From: Rhodospirillaceae bacterium
GTDB lineage: Bacteria > Pseudomonadota > Alphaproteobacteria > Rhodospirillales > Rhodospirillaceae
Assembly: GCA_019694335.1 (NCBI GenBank)
Contig: JAIBCD010000032.1
Span: 1 to 34,574 of the forward strand
Direction of reading: 5' to 3'
Length of the DNA: 34,574 nt
Positions 1-8,148 of the stretch are shown here, one piece after another. Numbering within the stretch: the first letter of the stretch is position 1; each line of letters opens with the position of its first letter. The notes under the pieces are model-generated. The model had not been told where the DNA came from and did not search any database. It saw only the letters and a list, made by a program, of their open reading frames with translations. A program made the translations under genes and the position numbers.

Positions 1-270
1 CGCCCACGCCAGGAAGCCGGCGCCGCCGCCGATCTCCAGAATGCGTGCATCGCGGCCGACTCCGAAGGTATCGAGAATTTTCCGGATGGTGCGGAATTCC
101 AAGCCGCGCGCGAAGCGCGCGAAGGCACTGTCCCGGTCCTTTTCCAGATAGATGCTTTGGAGCAGCTTCTGGATCGCCGCCGCCGGGTCGTTTTGTTGAG
201 CGGTGATCACCTGCTCATGACGCTCGGGATTTTCTTCGAGCGTGAGGATCTTCCACTGGCCGGTATCCAT
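1..270 (-). CDS. Class I SAM-dependent methyltransferase, N-terminal 90 codons (cut by window edge)
   Basis: The frame is open from an ATG at 270 (MDTGQWKILTLEE...) to the window edge, so the C-terminal part is missing. Residues 80-90 read ARILEIGGGAG, which is motif I (glycine-rich SAM-binding loop) of Rossmann-fold methyltransferases. The preceding helical stretch (LLQSIYLEKDRDSAFARF) looks like the N-terminal cap seen in sugar or lipid methyltransferases. The ATG lies 2 bp after the stop of the glycosyltransferase gene, so the two are surely co-transcribed. By context the substrate is probably a surface glycan or its precursor, but the sequence does not show it. The reading frame was checked codon by codon; it is too short and too close to the edge to be found by a simple ORF scan. 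Confidence 0.8.
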   Translation of the reverse strand, partial: MDTGQWKILTLEENPERHEQVITAQQNDPAAAIQKLLQSIYLEKDRDSAFARFARGLEFRTIRKILDTFGVGRDARILEIGGGAGFLAWA

Positions 271-272
271 GG

Positions 273-1484
273 TCACGCCGCCCGCTTCAGGCGCGCGCGC
301 ATGTCGGCGGCGATGGCCAGGAACTGGTTCGCGCTGTCCAGTTCGCGCGCGCGGCGGCGCGCAAGCGCCTTGGCCTCGGCGCCGAGGTCTGGGCCCGGGG
401 CCAGCGTGGGCCACAACGCCATGAGCCGTCGGGCGAGGTCGGCGGCATCGCCGGTCTTGAAGAAGTGAAACGGCGAAACCGCGCTGTCCATCTGCTCGAG
501 ATGGACCGGCAGGTCCGAGAGGATCAAGGGCCGTCCCAAGGCCTTGGCGTCCTCCACCACCGTGCTCCAGCCTTCGAACCGCGACGGCTGCACGATCGCG
601 GCGGCCTGGCGGAACAATTGGCCCAACACGCCGTGCGCCACCATTCCCAGGAACAGCACGTTGTTCGCGAGCCCGGCGTCGCGCACGAACGCCTGCAGGC
701 CTTCGTAGTGGCCGGGATGGCGATAGTCGGCCGCCGATCCGGTACAGGCGAGCACCAGTTCGACACCCGCATCCTTGGCGATCTTCACCGCATTGAACAG
801 CGTGGCGTGGTCCTTGTGCTTCCAGAACTGGTTGGGCGCGAACAGGAACTTTTGCGGCAATCCAAACGCCGCGCGCACATCGCCAGGATCGATCATGTGC
901 TCGTTGAGCGAACTGGAGAACGGCCACACGTAAGTATGGGCGCGCATATTGGGATAGAATTTGCGGCAGTCGGCTTCCGCGGCGCGGCTGCTCAGCAGCA
1001 GGAACCGGCGCTGGGTCAGGGCGGCGTAGGTCTGGTCGCGGCGCGCGAGATCGGCGGCGTCGAACATCTCCGGCAGATACTTGTGCTGGAAATCGGGGAT
1101 CCAGTTGAGGCCGTTGGGCGCGTTGACGTCGGCGTGCAGGATCGGGAACACCATGTCCGCGCCGTTCAGCAGCGCGTTCACCGCCGCGGTCTTCACCTGG
1201 AATTTCTCGTCCACCAGGCTCGCCATGAGATGCGGCTTGAGCAGCATGGGATAGAAGTCAGGCCGGAAAATCCCTTCGACCGCCGCCTCGCGGTACAGCG
1301 CGCGCACGATCGGCAAATCGACCGGGCCGTCGGTCAGCACATGGATCGCCACCCGCTCGGCCACCGACGGGTCGGACAGCACGCGCACGAAATTCTCGAT
1401 ATAGACCCGCCCGCCGTGCCAGTTCTGGAACGTGGCGTTGACGTTGGGCTGGAACAGCGGCAGCAGGATTGAGGCTTTGTCCAC
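273..1484 (-). CDS. Glycosyltransferase, GT4-like (GT-B fold)
   Basis: The product has 403 aa. The C-terminal half (about 210-360) is a Glycos_transf_1 domain: FLFAPNQFWKHKDH at 213-226, then VLFLG and QPSRFEGWSTVVEDAKALG around 299-317. In GT4 enzymes this last motif carries the E-x7-E nucleotide-sugar contacts. Here the first Glu is E304 and the second position is D312, preceded by E311, a variant I associate with one GT4 subgroup. The start is GTG at 1484, with AGGA about 9 nt upstream. It lies 9 bp after the PhyH-like gene and 2 bp before the methyltransferase, forming a minus-strand operon. It probably adds one sugar to a cell-surface polysaccharide or glycolipid; donor and acceptor are unknown. 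Confidence 0.85.
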   Translation of the reverse strand: MDKASILLPLFQPNVNATFQNWHGGRVYIENFVRVLSDPSVAERVAIHVLTDGPVDLPIVRALYREAAVEGIFRPDFYPMLLKPHLMASLVDEKFQVKTAAVNALLNGADMVFPILHADVNAPNGLNWIPDFQHKYLPEMFDAADLARRDQTYAALTQRRFLLLSSRAAEADCRKFYPNMRAHTYVWPFSSSLNEHMIDPGDVRAAFGLPQKFLFAPNQFWKHKDHATLFNAVKIAKDAGVELVLACTGSAADYRHPGHYEGLQAFVRDAGLANNVLFLGMVAHGVLGQLFRQAAAIVQPSRFEGWSTVVEDAKALGRPLILSDLPVHLEQMDSAVSPFHFFKTGDAADLARRLMALWPTLAPGPDLGAEAKALARRRARELDSANQFLAIAADMRARLKRAA

Positions 1485-1493
1485 GAGTCGGTC

Positions 1494-2267
1494 CTAACGC
1501 ACGCCCATGGCCTTGAGCATGGCATGGCTGTGGGTGTGGCCGCGCATGGTGCGGCGCCGGTGGCCGGGCTGCACGACACTGGCGCCATGGCAGACATCGG
1601 TATCGAACACGAACAGCGTGCCGGCCGGGCCGCGCACCGGGACCGAAGGCGTTTCCGGCTCCGGCAGGATATTGACGATATCGTTGATGGCGCGGTCGGC
1701 CATGGCGTTCTCGCGCACATGGCGGTTGCGCAGGTTCGACCCCGGCAACACGCGCATGGCGCCGTTGGTCTCATCGGTATCGGTCAGATAGACGAAGAAC
1801 TTGAGCACCTGGCGCTTGTCGAAATGCAGCGCGAACGGTGGGACGGTCTGGGGACCGGCGGTTTCGGCCAGGTCGGTGACAAAAATCTCGCCGTTCAGCC
1901 GGTAGGCTCCAGGACCGAAGTAGGCGTCGGCGATGGCGGCCATGAACGGCTGGGCGAAGAAGGCGGCGGTCGCCGGGAACTGGACCGGGGAAAGCCGGTC
2001 GCGGGTCAGCCGCAGGTTGACCATATTGGCGTATTCATCGACCGGGACACCGAGATCCCGCCGGCCGGCGATCATCCGGTCGAATTCCGCGTTCAGTCCC
2101 GCGAGCATCTCGCCCGCCACCAGGCCGGGGAAAACCGCGATCCCCCACCGGCGGACCGCATCGGCCACGTCGCCGGGCTGACCCATGCGCGCATGGGTCA
2201 CGGTCTCGGCCGAAAGCGAAAGCTCGGACGGCGCATAGGCGGGATCGCATGGGGCCGGGACGGTCAT
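1494..2267 (-). CDS. Phytanoyl-CoA dioxygenase (PhyH) family Fe(II)/2-oxoglutarate oxygenase
   Basis: The product has 257 aa with the double-stranded beta-helix iron site of the PhyH family: HFD (H148, D150) and a distal His in FDTDVCHG (H227). Arginines in HRRRTMRG (238-242) probably bind 2-oxoglutarate. The frame opens at a TTG at 2330, but I prefer the ATG at 2267 (MTVPAPCDPAY), because the 21 extra residues are proline/arginine-rich and unlike a PhyH N-terminus. It is the first gene of a minus-strand operon with a glycosyltransferase and a methyltransferase, divergent from the nonulosonate operon. It probably hydroxylates a small molecule or lipid that is part of the glycan; the substrate cannot be read from sequence. 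Confidence 0.82.
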   Translation of the reverse strand: MTVPAPCDPAYAPSELSLSAETVTHARMGQPGDVADAVRRWGIAVFPGLVAGEMLAGLNAEFDRMIAGRRDLGVPVDEYANMVNLRLTRDRLSPVQFPATAAFFAQPFMAAIADAYFGPGAYRLNGEIFVTDLAETAGPQTVPPFALHFDKRQVLKFFVYLTDTDETNGAMRVLPGSNLRNRHVRENAMADRAINDIVNILPEPETPSVPVRGPAGTLFVFDTDVCHGASVVQPGHRRRTMRGHTHSHAMLKAMGVR

Positions 2268-2365
2268 TGGACTCAGGACAGGGGGCTCCGGACAGGGGAG
2301 TCGGCGGACAAAGAATATGGTAAACCCCAAGATATTGGCGCTTTGTTAACGCGCGCCGCCTAGGT
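2268..2365. promoter_or_regulatory. Divergent intergenic region between the two carbohydrate operons
   Basis: About 98 bp separate the chosen starts of the PhyH-like gene (minus) and the CBS-aminotransferase gene (plus), so promoters for both operons should lie here or just inside the coding ends. It contains an AT-richer patch (AATATGGTAAACCCCAAGAT, 2313-2332). I could not find a convincing -35/-10 pair for either direction. Confidence 0.4.
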
Positions 2366-3880
2366 TTGGGCATTTCCGATCCTGTCCAATGTGTTAGCGC
2401 CGCCTTGACCCGTCACCCGACCCTCGAGCGCAATCTCATGCCGCTGTCCGCCAGCCTGCGGCAGGTCATGACCCGCCTCAACGAAGGGGTGGGCGGGGTG
2501 GTGCTGGTGGTGGATGCCGCCGGCACCCTGCAAGGCGTGGTCACGGACGGCGATATCCGCCGCGCCATCATCGCGGGCACCGCCTTCGAGGCGCCCGCGG
2601 ACGCCTTCATGAGCCGCCAGTTCACCGCCGGGCGTGCCGGTGCGGAGCCGACCGCGAACCTTGCGCTTCTGAACGCGCGGGTCCGCCACCTGCCGATCCT
2701 CGACGCCGGCGGACGCCCGGTCGACCTGCTGACCTGGGCCGACCTGTGGAAAATGCCCCTGGTCCAGCCGTCCCTGGGCGGCAACGAGGCAAAATACGTC
2801 AACGACTGTCTCACGACCGGGTGGATCTCCTCGCAAGGGGCGTATATCGACCGCTTCCAGTCCGCCTTCGCGGCCTACATGGGCGGCGGCGAAGCGCTGT
2901 GCTGCTCGTCCGGCACCACGGCCCTGCACCTGGCCCTGGCCGCGCTCGGCATCGGGCCGGGCGACGAAGTAATCGTGCCCGACTTCACCTTCGGCGCCAC
3001 CGCCAATGTCGTGATCCATGCCGGCGCGACGCCGGTGTTTGTCGATGTCGATCCGGTGACCTGGACGATGAGTCCCGCCGCCGCCGCCGCCGCCGTGACG
3101 CCGCGCACGAAGGCGATCATCCCCGTGCACCTGTATGGCCATCCCTGCGATATGGACCCGCTCCTGGCGCTGGCTGAACGGCACAACCTGAAAGTCGTCG
3201 AGGATTGCGCCGAAGCCCTCGGCGCCGAATACAAGGGCCGCAAGGTCGGCACCATCGGCGATGTCGGCTGCTTCAGCTTCTTCGCCAACAAGATCATCAC
3301 CACCGGCGAAGGCGGCATGGTGACAACCGGCGACAAGGACCTCGCCGCGATCATGGCCCGCTTGCGCGACCACGGCATGGCCAAGGACCGGCGCTATTGG
3401 CACCTGGAGGCCGGCTTCAATTACCGCATGACCAATCTGCAGGCGGCCCTCGGCCTCGCGCAGATGGAAGCGCTCGACAAATTCCTCGCCCGCCGCGCCG
3501 ATCTGGTGGCGCGCTACGACCGGACGCTGGCAAAAATCCAGGGCATGACCCTGCCGCCGCGGGCACCCTGGGCCAGAAACGTTCACTGGCTGTACACCAT
3601 CACCATCGACGAAGCGGTCCTGGGCCTGACGCGCGATCTCTTGGCGGAAAAGCTCAAGGAGCGCGGCATCGAGACCCGCCCGGTGTTCTTTCCGCTGCAT
3701 CCGCAGCCGGCTTACCGGAACGCGGTGGCCCACCCCTGCCCGGTCACGGAGGATCTCGCCCGGCGCGGTTTGAGCCTGCCCACCGGCAACGAGATGACGA
3801 TCGAGGACGCGAGCAAGGTCTGCGAAGCCCTGACCTCTGTCCTGCACAGTCATCTGGTCACCCTGATGCGCGGCGCCTGA
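2366..3880 (+). CDS. CBS-domain / DegT-DnrJ-EryC1 family aminotransferase fusion
   Basis: The product has 504 aa. Residues about 20-125 are a tandem CBS pair: VVLVVDAAGTLQGVVTDGDIRRA in the first, and RHLPILDAGGRPVDLLTWAD in the second. Residues about 130-500 are a PLP-dependent sugar aminotransferase of the DegT/DnrJ/EryC1 (LegC/PseC-like) family, with CSSGTTALHLAL (PLP phosphate site), EDCAEALGAEYKG and the Schiff-base lysine K309 in FFANKIITTGEGG. Such enzymes aminate keto-sugar nucleotides. In these loci CBS pairs are more often fused to a nucleotidyltransferase (PtmE type), so this fusion is notable. The start is uncertain: TTG 2366 gives the full CBS domain, and ATG 2438 would trim its first strand. 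It is the first gene of the nonulosonate operon. Confidence 0.85.
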   Translation: MGISDPVQCVSAALTRHPTLERNLMPLSASLRQVMTRLNEGVGGVVLVVDAAGTLQGVVTDGDIRRAIIAGTAFEAPADAFMSRQFTAGRAGAEPTANLALLNARVRHLPILDAGGRPVDLLTWADLWKMPLVQPSLGGNEAKYVNDCLTTGWISSQGAYIDRFQSAFAAYMGGGEALCCSSGTTALHLALAALGIGPGDEVIVPDFTFGATANVVIHAGATPVFVDVDPVTWTMSPAAAAAAVTPRTKAIIPVHLYGHPCDMDPLLALAERHNLKVVEDCAEALGAEYKGRKVGTIGDVGCFSFFANKIITTGEGGMVTTGDKDLAAIMARLRDHGMAKDRRYWHLEAGFNYRMTNLQAALGLAQMEALDKFLARRADLVARYDRTLAKIQGMTLPPRAPWARNVHWLYTITIDEAVLGLTRDLLAEKLKERGIETRPVFFPLHPQPAYRNAVAHPCPVTEDLARRGLSLPTGNEMTIEDASKVCEALTSVLHSHLVTLMRGA

Positions 3881-3905
3881 AGACTTCAACCCAAGGACTT
3901 TTGCG

Positions 3906-4862
3906 ATGGCGACTTTCTCTCGCGACCACATCCGCTCGAAACTCGAAGGGCCGGTGTTTCCGGTTCCGACACCCTTCACCGAAAATGGCGCGGTCGATCA
4001 CGAAGCGCTGGCGAAATACGTGGACTTTCTCGCGGGCGCCGGCGTCGCCGCGCTGATGTCCACGGTCGGCACCAGCCGCTTCAATCTGCTCTCCTTCGAC
4101 GAGATGAAAGCGGTCAACGCCACCATCGCCGGGGCCGCCAAGGGGCGCTGCATCGTCATCCTCGCCGGCCCCATGACCGGCGGTACCGATACCCATGTCG
4201 ATTTCGCACGCCACGCCGAAAAGGCCGGCGGCGATGCCGTCATCGCCTTCATGCCCGAGCGCTACTACGGCCAGGACGCGGTGGTGGACTTCTTCAAGAC
4301 CGTGTCGGAAAGCGTTGGCATCGCCACCATGATCCACGAAATGCCGATGCGCAGCGGCTACGGCGGCCAGGTGCAATACGCGCTCGACCTTCTCGACCGG
4401 CTCACCGACATGCCCGGCGTCGTCGGCATGAAGGAGGAATGCATGGACGGCGGCTACGCTTACCTGCTGCACCGGCGCCTCGCCGGCAAGTGCGGCATCA
4501 TCGGCGCGGGCTCAAAGCGCCTGTATCTGCGCGACTTCCAGGCCGGCGCCAAAGCCTATCTGGTCGGCCTCGGCAACTTCTTCCCGCAGGTAGCCAAGGA
4601 TTTCCACGCCGCCATGAAGGCCCATGACCTCGCCCGCGCCCATGCGATCGTGCGCGCCTATGAAGATCCCTACTTCGATGTCGCCGTCGGCCTGGGGTGG
4701 CACGTGGCCCTGAAGGAGACCATGCACCTGCTCGGCCTGATGCCGCCGCACGAACGCGCGCCGCTGCCGCGCCTGAACGCAGAACAACAGACGAAGCTGA
4801 TCGCCTGTGTCGACAAGCTCGGCTGGCGCGGCCGGGCGCCCACCCATGCTGCGGTGGTCTGA
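3906..4862 (+). CDS. Dihydrodipicolinate synthase / N-acetylneuraminate lyase family protein (atypical)
   Basis: The product has 318 aa with the (beta/alpha)8 layout of the DapA/NanA aldolase family. The N-terminal GPVFPVPTPFTENGAVD and the Schiff-base lysine K176 in GVVGMKEE are clear. Two usual signatures are changed: the substrate-carboxylate GTTGE loop reads STVGT (52-56), and the Tyr of the YNxP motif is replaced by His (IHEMP, H144). True DHDPS or sialate lyase activity is therefore doubtful; a different pyruvate or keto-sugar aldolase is more likely. It begins 25 bp after the CBS-aminotransferase and its 3' end overlaps the CMP-sugar synthetase start, so it belongs to the nonulosonate operon rather than to lysine biosynthesis. 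Confidence 0.82.
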   Translation: MATFSRDHIRSKLEGPVFPVPTPFTENGAVDHEALAKYVDFLAGAGVAALMSTVGTSRFNLLSFDEMKAVNATIAGAAKGRCIVILAGPMTGGTDTHVDFARHAEKAGGDAVIAFMPERYYGQDAVVDFFKTVSESVGIATMIHEMPMRSGYGGQVQYALDLLDRLTDMPGVVGMKEECMDGGYAYLLHRRLAGKCGIIGAGSKRLYLRDFQAGAKAYLVGLGNFFPQVAKDFHAAMKAHDLARAHAIVRAYEDPYFDVAVGLGWHVALKETMHLLGLMPPHERAPLPRLNAEQQTKLIACVDKLGWRGRAPTHAAVV

Positions 4863-5577
4863 CGTGGCCGATCCGAAACGCACCCTGATCGTGGTTCCCG
4901 CGCGCGGCGGCTCCAAACGCCTGCCGCGCAAGAACGTGCTGCCTCTGGGCGGCAAACCTCTGATCCTGCACGCGGTCGACGTGGGCCTCGCGGCAGGCGC
5001 GCATGTGCTGGTCTCCACCGACGACCCCGAGATCAAGGCCGTGGCCGCCACACGCCCCGTCGCGATGATCGATGACCGCGCCGTGGAGCTCGCCGGCGAT
5101 ACGGTGAAGGTGGTGGATGTGATCCGTGCGCTGGTGGACCGGGCGGACATCCAGGCGCGCTACGACGTGATCGGCATGCTGCTGCCCACCTGCCCGTTCC
5201 GCACGCCCGCCCAGGTGCGCGCCGGCATCGACGCGCTCGACAAGGACGTGGACGCCGCCATCGCCTTCACGGCCTACGAATTCCCGCCGACCATGGCGGT
5301 GACCCTCGACGACAAGGGCCTGATGGTCCCGCTCTATAACCCGTCGCCGCTGATCACCGGCAACACCCGCAGCCAGGACCAGGCGCCGACCTTCCGCCCC
5401 AACGGCGCGTTCTTTTTCTCCTGGATTCAATCCTTCCGCCGCCTGCGCAATTTCTACACCGGCAAGGTCCGCTGCGTGTGCATGCCCAGGATCAATTCGG
5501 TCGATATCGACGACGGCGACGATTTCGCCTACGCCCAGTATCTGATCGACCGTGGCCAGATCGCGGTGACGGCATGA
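4846..5577 (+). CDS. neuA: CMP-nonulosonate (acylneuraminate) cytidylyltransferase
   Basis: The product has 243 aa and belongs to the NeuA/PseF/LegF/KdsB family. It joins CTP to a nonulosonic acid, giving the CMP-activated donor. The nucleotide-binding signature ARGGSKRLPRKN lies at residues 19-30, followed by LVSTDDPEI and LLPTCPFRT, and the sugar-binding NGAFFFSW and metal-binding SVDIDDGDDF near the C-terminus. The start may be ATG 4846 (17 bp overlap with the upstream gene) or GTG 4864 (MADPKRTLIVVPARGGS), which has GGTGG just upstream. The 3' end overlaps the next gene by 4 bp (ATGA). Whether the substrate is sialic, legionaminic or pseudaminic acid cannot be decided from sequence. Confidence 0.88.
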   Translation: MLRWSDVADPKRTLIVVPARGGSKRLPRKNVLPLGGKPLILHAVDVGLAAGAHVLVSTDDPEIKAVAATRPVAMIDDRAVELAGDTVKVVDVIRALVDRADIQARYDVIGMLLPTCPFRTPAQVRAGIDALDKDVDAAIAFTAYEFPPTMAVTLDDKGLMVPLYNPSPLITGNTRSQDQAPTFRPNGAFFFSWIQSFRRLRNFYTGKVRCVCMPRINSVDIDDGDDFAYAQYLIDRGQIAVTA

Positions 5578-6641
5578 ACAGCACTGAAATTAGTAAGCTG
5601 GCGCGTGAAGTCACCATCCGCGGCAAGCGGGTGAGCGACGCCGACCCGGTGTTCATCGTCGGCGAAATCGCCTGCGGCCACCAGGGCGACGTCGGCCAGT
5701 GCAAGGCGCTGATCGACGCGGTCGCCGCCGCCGGCGCCGACGCGGTGCAGCTGGAGTTCTTCCATCCTCCCGCCAACATGGTCGGGTCGCTGGAGTTCTA
5801 TAAGATCGTCGAGGATCTGGCCTTCACCAAGGATCAGTGGCAGGACTTGATGAATTACGCCCGCCGCCACGACATCGCGGTGTCGGCTTTCGTGTACGAC
5901 GACGTCAGCGCCGCATGGGCGCTGGAGATGAAGCCCGACATGCTGAAGCTCAATTCGTCGGACATCTCCAACCCCGATCTGATTGTCGCGGCCGCCGCGT
6001 CGGGCCTGCCGTTCACCGTCGGCACCGGCGCCTCGACCCTGCAGGAAATCGAGGACGCGGTCGATTTGTCGCTCAAGCACGGCGGCAGCCGCATGATCCT
6101 GCAGCACGGCGTGCAGAATTTCCCGACGCCGTCGGACCAGGCCCATATCCGCCGCATCGCCTTGCTGAAGGAAGCGATCGGCGCGCTCGTCATGTACGCC
6201 GACCACACCGACGCCAGCCTGCCGCTGGCCCATCACCTCGACCTGGTCGCGGTCGGCATGGGCGCCTGCATGATCGAGAAACATGTGGTTCTGTCGCGCG
6301 CCGCCAAGGGCGTGGACTGGCAGGCTGCGCTGGAACCGGCGGAGTTCAAGGATTACGTCGCGACCATGCGCGCCGGCGCGCGCGCGCTGGGCCCCGGCCA
6401 CCTGCCGCCGCCGTCCGAAGGCGACGAGCGCTACCGGCGTTTCCAAAAGAAGAGCATCGTCGCCGCGCACGACATTCCGGCTGGCGCCAAGCTGACCCGC
6501 GCCGACGTCTCGTTCCTGCGCGCGCAAGGCAAGGAGGCCGGGCTCTCACCGATGAAGTTCGCCGCCCTCGAAGGCCGCGCCACGTCGCGCGCCATCGCCA
6601 AATGGGAACAGATCACCCTGGCCGACATTGCGGGGTCATGA
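5574..6641 (+). CDS. NeuB-family nonulosonate synthase, divergent paralogue
   Basis: The product has 355 aa: an N-terminal NeuB TIM barrel (about 25-280) and a C-terminal SAF/antifreeze-like domain (about 290-352). The family condenses phosphoenolpyruvate with a hexosamine to make a nine-carbon acid. Several canonical motifs are altered: FIVGEIACGHQGD in place of (I/V)AEAGxNHNG, YADHTD in place of YSDHT, and IEKHVVLSRAAKGVDW in place of IEKHFTLD..MPGPDH. Downstream LEP and the SAF domain are kept. The start ATG 5574 overlaps the neuA stop by 4 bp (ATGA). A second, canonical NeuB lies 1.5 kb downstream, so this copy probably uses a different sugar acceptor. Confidence 0.85.
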   Translation: MNSTEISKLAREVTIRGKRVSDADPVFIVGEIACGHQGDVGQCKALIDAVAAAGADAVQLEFFHPPANMVGSLEFYKIVEDLAFTKDQWQDLMNYARRHDIAVSAFVYDDVSAAWALEMKPDMLKLNSSDISNPDLIVAAAASGLPFTVGTGASTLQEIEDAVDLSLKHGGSRMILQHGVQNFPTPSDQAHIRRIALLKEAIGALVMYADHTDASLPLAHHLDLVAVGMGACMIEKHVVLSRAAKGVDWQAALEPAEFKDYVATMRAGARALGPGHLPPPSEGDERYRRFQKKSIVAAHDIPAGAKLTRADVSFLRAQGKEAGLSPMKFAALEGRATSRAIAKWEQITLADIAGS

Positions 6642-6648
6642 GGCGCGG

Positions 6649-8148
6649 ATGCAGGCTGAAGCCATCGCCATCGTCAACGCGATCGAGGAAGCCTGCGATA
6701 CCGGCGCGCTGCGGTATCGCGGCGCCCGCAGCTGGCCGCTCGCGCGCCTGCGCCTGATGGCGGCGGTAACCCAGCGCATAGCCAGCGGCAGGAATACCGC
6801 CGGGGCCGCGCCGGTCACGAATACCGGTCCGTCTTTCACCGCGGCGCCGGACGCCCAGGCCGAACTGGTCGGTCCAACCGACCTCGGGCTGCTGCGCGCC
6901 GCCGGCCGTGGCGCTGTGCCGCCAGCCCGTGCCGAAATCCTGTTCTTCGCGCGGCCCGAGGAGCATTCCGACCGAACCGCCACCGGCATGTTCGCCAAAA
7001 CCCTGGACAGCGTTCTGGAGCGGGTTTCGGGCCCGGCGCTCAAACTGGAACTCGCCGATCAACGCACCCTCGGTTTCCCGCGCGCCCATCCCAGCCTGTT
7101 CATCGACCTCGCCCGCGCCGGCGCCGGGGTAGCCTTCGATCCTCCGGGGACACTGTCGGGTCTCGCGGCGGTCAACGCGGCGGCCGAAAGGATCGCCGGT
7201 GTCACCCTCGACCAAGCGCAACTGCTCGCCGACATGGGCAAGATTTTCTACTTCGCCCGCATCTTCGAGAAGCTGCTGCGCGCCTTGGGCCCCAAGGCCT
7301 TCATCCTGTCGGTTTACTATCACCCCGTAGGCATGGCCTGGATGCTCGCCTGCCACTGGGCCGGGGTCACCTCGGTCGATCTGCAGCACGGCCGCCTCGG
7401 GCCGCATCACGGCTTCTATACCGACCTGATCGCGGCCCCGGCCGAGGGGTACGAGCTGATGCCCGACCGGGTATGGTGCTGGGGACAACGCACGGTCGAG
7501 GACATCGCCCGCGCGCTGAACCCCGCCTGCATGCGCCATCGCGGCTTTGTCGGCGGCAACGCCTGGCTCCACAAATGGCGCTATGGCGATGTTTCGGCCT
7601 TCGCGCCGCCGGCGCTGGATGCCTTCACCGAACGCCTCAAAGGCTTGCGCGTCATCCTGGTCAGCCTCCAGCCTTTGGATACACCGGTCCCGCCGGCCCT
7701 GCTGGAGGCCATGGGCAAGGCACCGGCCGACTGGTTCTGGCTGCTCCGCCTGCATCCCTTGCGGCGCCACACCGCCCCGGAGATCGCGGCATTGCTGGCG
7801 CGTGCCGGCGTCACCCGCTTCGAGATGGAGGCCGCCACCGCCTTCCCGCTGTTCACCCTGCTCCGCCACGCCGACCACCATGTGACCGCGTTCTCCTCGG
7901 TGACGGTGGAGGCCGCGGCGTTTGATCTGCGCACCAGCCTGACGTCGCCTGACGGGGAAGCCATTTTCGCGCCCGAGATCGCGCGCGGCATCTGCCGCTA
8001 TACCCCGACCGCGGATGCATTGCTCAACCATATCGGCGGGGTATTATCGCAAGCGCGCGGCCCACTCGACAGCGACTTCATCGACATGAGCCCGGGTGCG
8101 GTCGACCGCGCCCTGGCCACGATCACGCAACCGAAAGCGGCGGCATGA
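6649..8148 (+). CDS. Large protein with GT-B/sialyltransferase-like motifs; candidate nonulosonate transferase
   Basis: The product has 499 aa and I do not recognise the family with certainty. Visible motifs are VDLQHGRLGPHHGFY (H247-G248), LRLHPLRR (H369-P370) and TAFSSVTVEAAAF (S416-S417). An 'HP' motif followed about 45 residues later by 'SS' is typical of GT-B bacterial sialyl- and Kdo-transferases that bind CMP-sugars, and QHG occurs in several capsule transferases. There is no signal peptide or clear membrane helix. The start ATG 6649 is 7 bp after the upstream stop, and the 3' end overlaps the next neuB by 4 bp. Its position between two NeuB genes fits a transferase using the CMP-acid made by this operon; this is inference. 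Confidence 0.6.
   Translation: MQAEAIAIVNAIEEACDTGALRYRGARSWPLARLRLMAAVTQRIASGRNTAGAAPVTNTGPSFTAAPDAQAELVGPTDLGLLRAAGRGAVPPARAEILFFARPEEHSDRTATGMFAKTLDSVLERVSGPALKLELADQRTLGFPRAHPSLFIDLARAGAGVAFDPPGTLSGLAAVNAAAERIAGVTLDQAQLLADMGKIFYFARIFEKLLRALGPKAFILSVYYHPVGMAWMLACHWAGVTSVDLQHGRLGPHHGFYTDLIAAPAEGYELMPDRVWCWGQRTVEDIARALNPACMRHRGFVGGNAWLHKWRYGDVSAFAPPALDAFTERLKGLRVILVSLQPLDTPVPPALLEAMGKAPADWFWLLRLHPLRRHTAPEIAALLARAGVTRFEMEAATAFPLFTLLRHADHHVTAFSSVTVEAAAFDLRTSLTSPDGEAIFAPEIARGICRYTPTADALLNHIGGVLSQARGPLDSDFIDMSPGAVDRALATITQPKAAA

Noticed and set aside
2268-2330. N-terminal extension of the PhyH-like protein from a TTG at 2330
   Set aside because: The added residues do not fit the family, and the ATG at 2267 gives a normal start.
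3078-3100. GCC-repeat tract as a phase-variation microsatellite
   Set aside because: It is a run of alanine codons in frame; units of three cannot shift the frame, and GC-rich codon bias explains it.
2360-3979. 539-codon minus-strand frame opposite the CBS-aminotransferase
   Set aside because: High-GC shadow frame of a clear plus-strand gene; His/Gln/Arg-rich composition and no recognisable motif.
3906-4862. Lysine-biosynthesis dapA
   Set aside because: The usual GTTGE and YNxP motifs are altered, and the gene is embedded in a nonulosonate operon.
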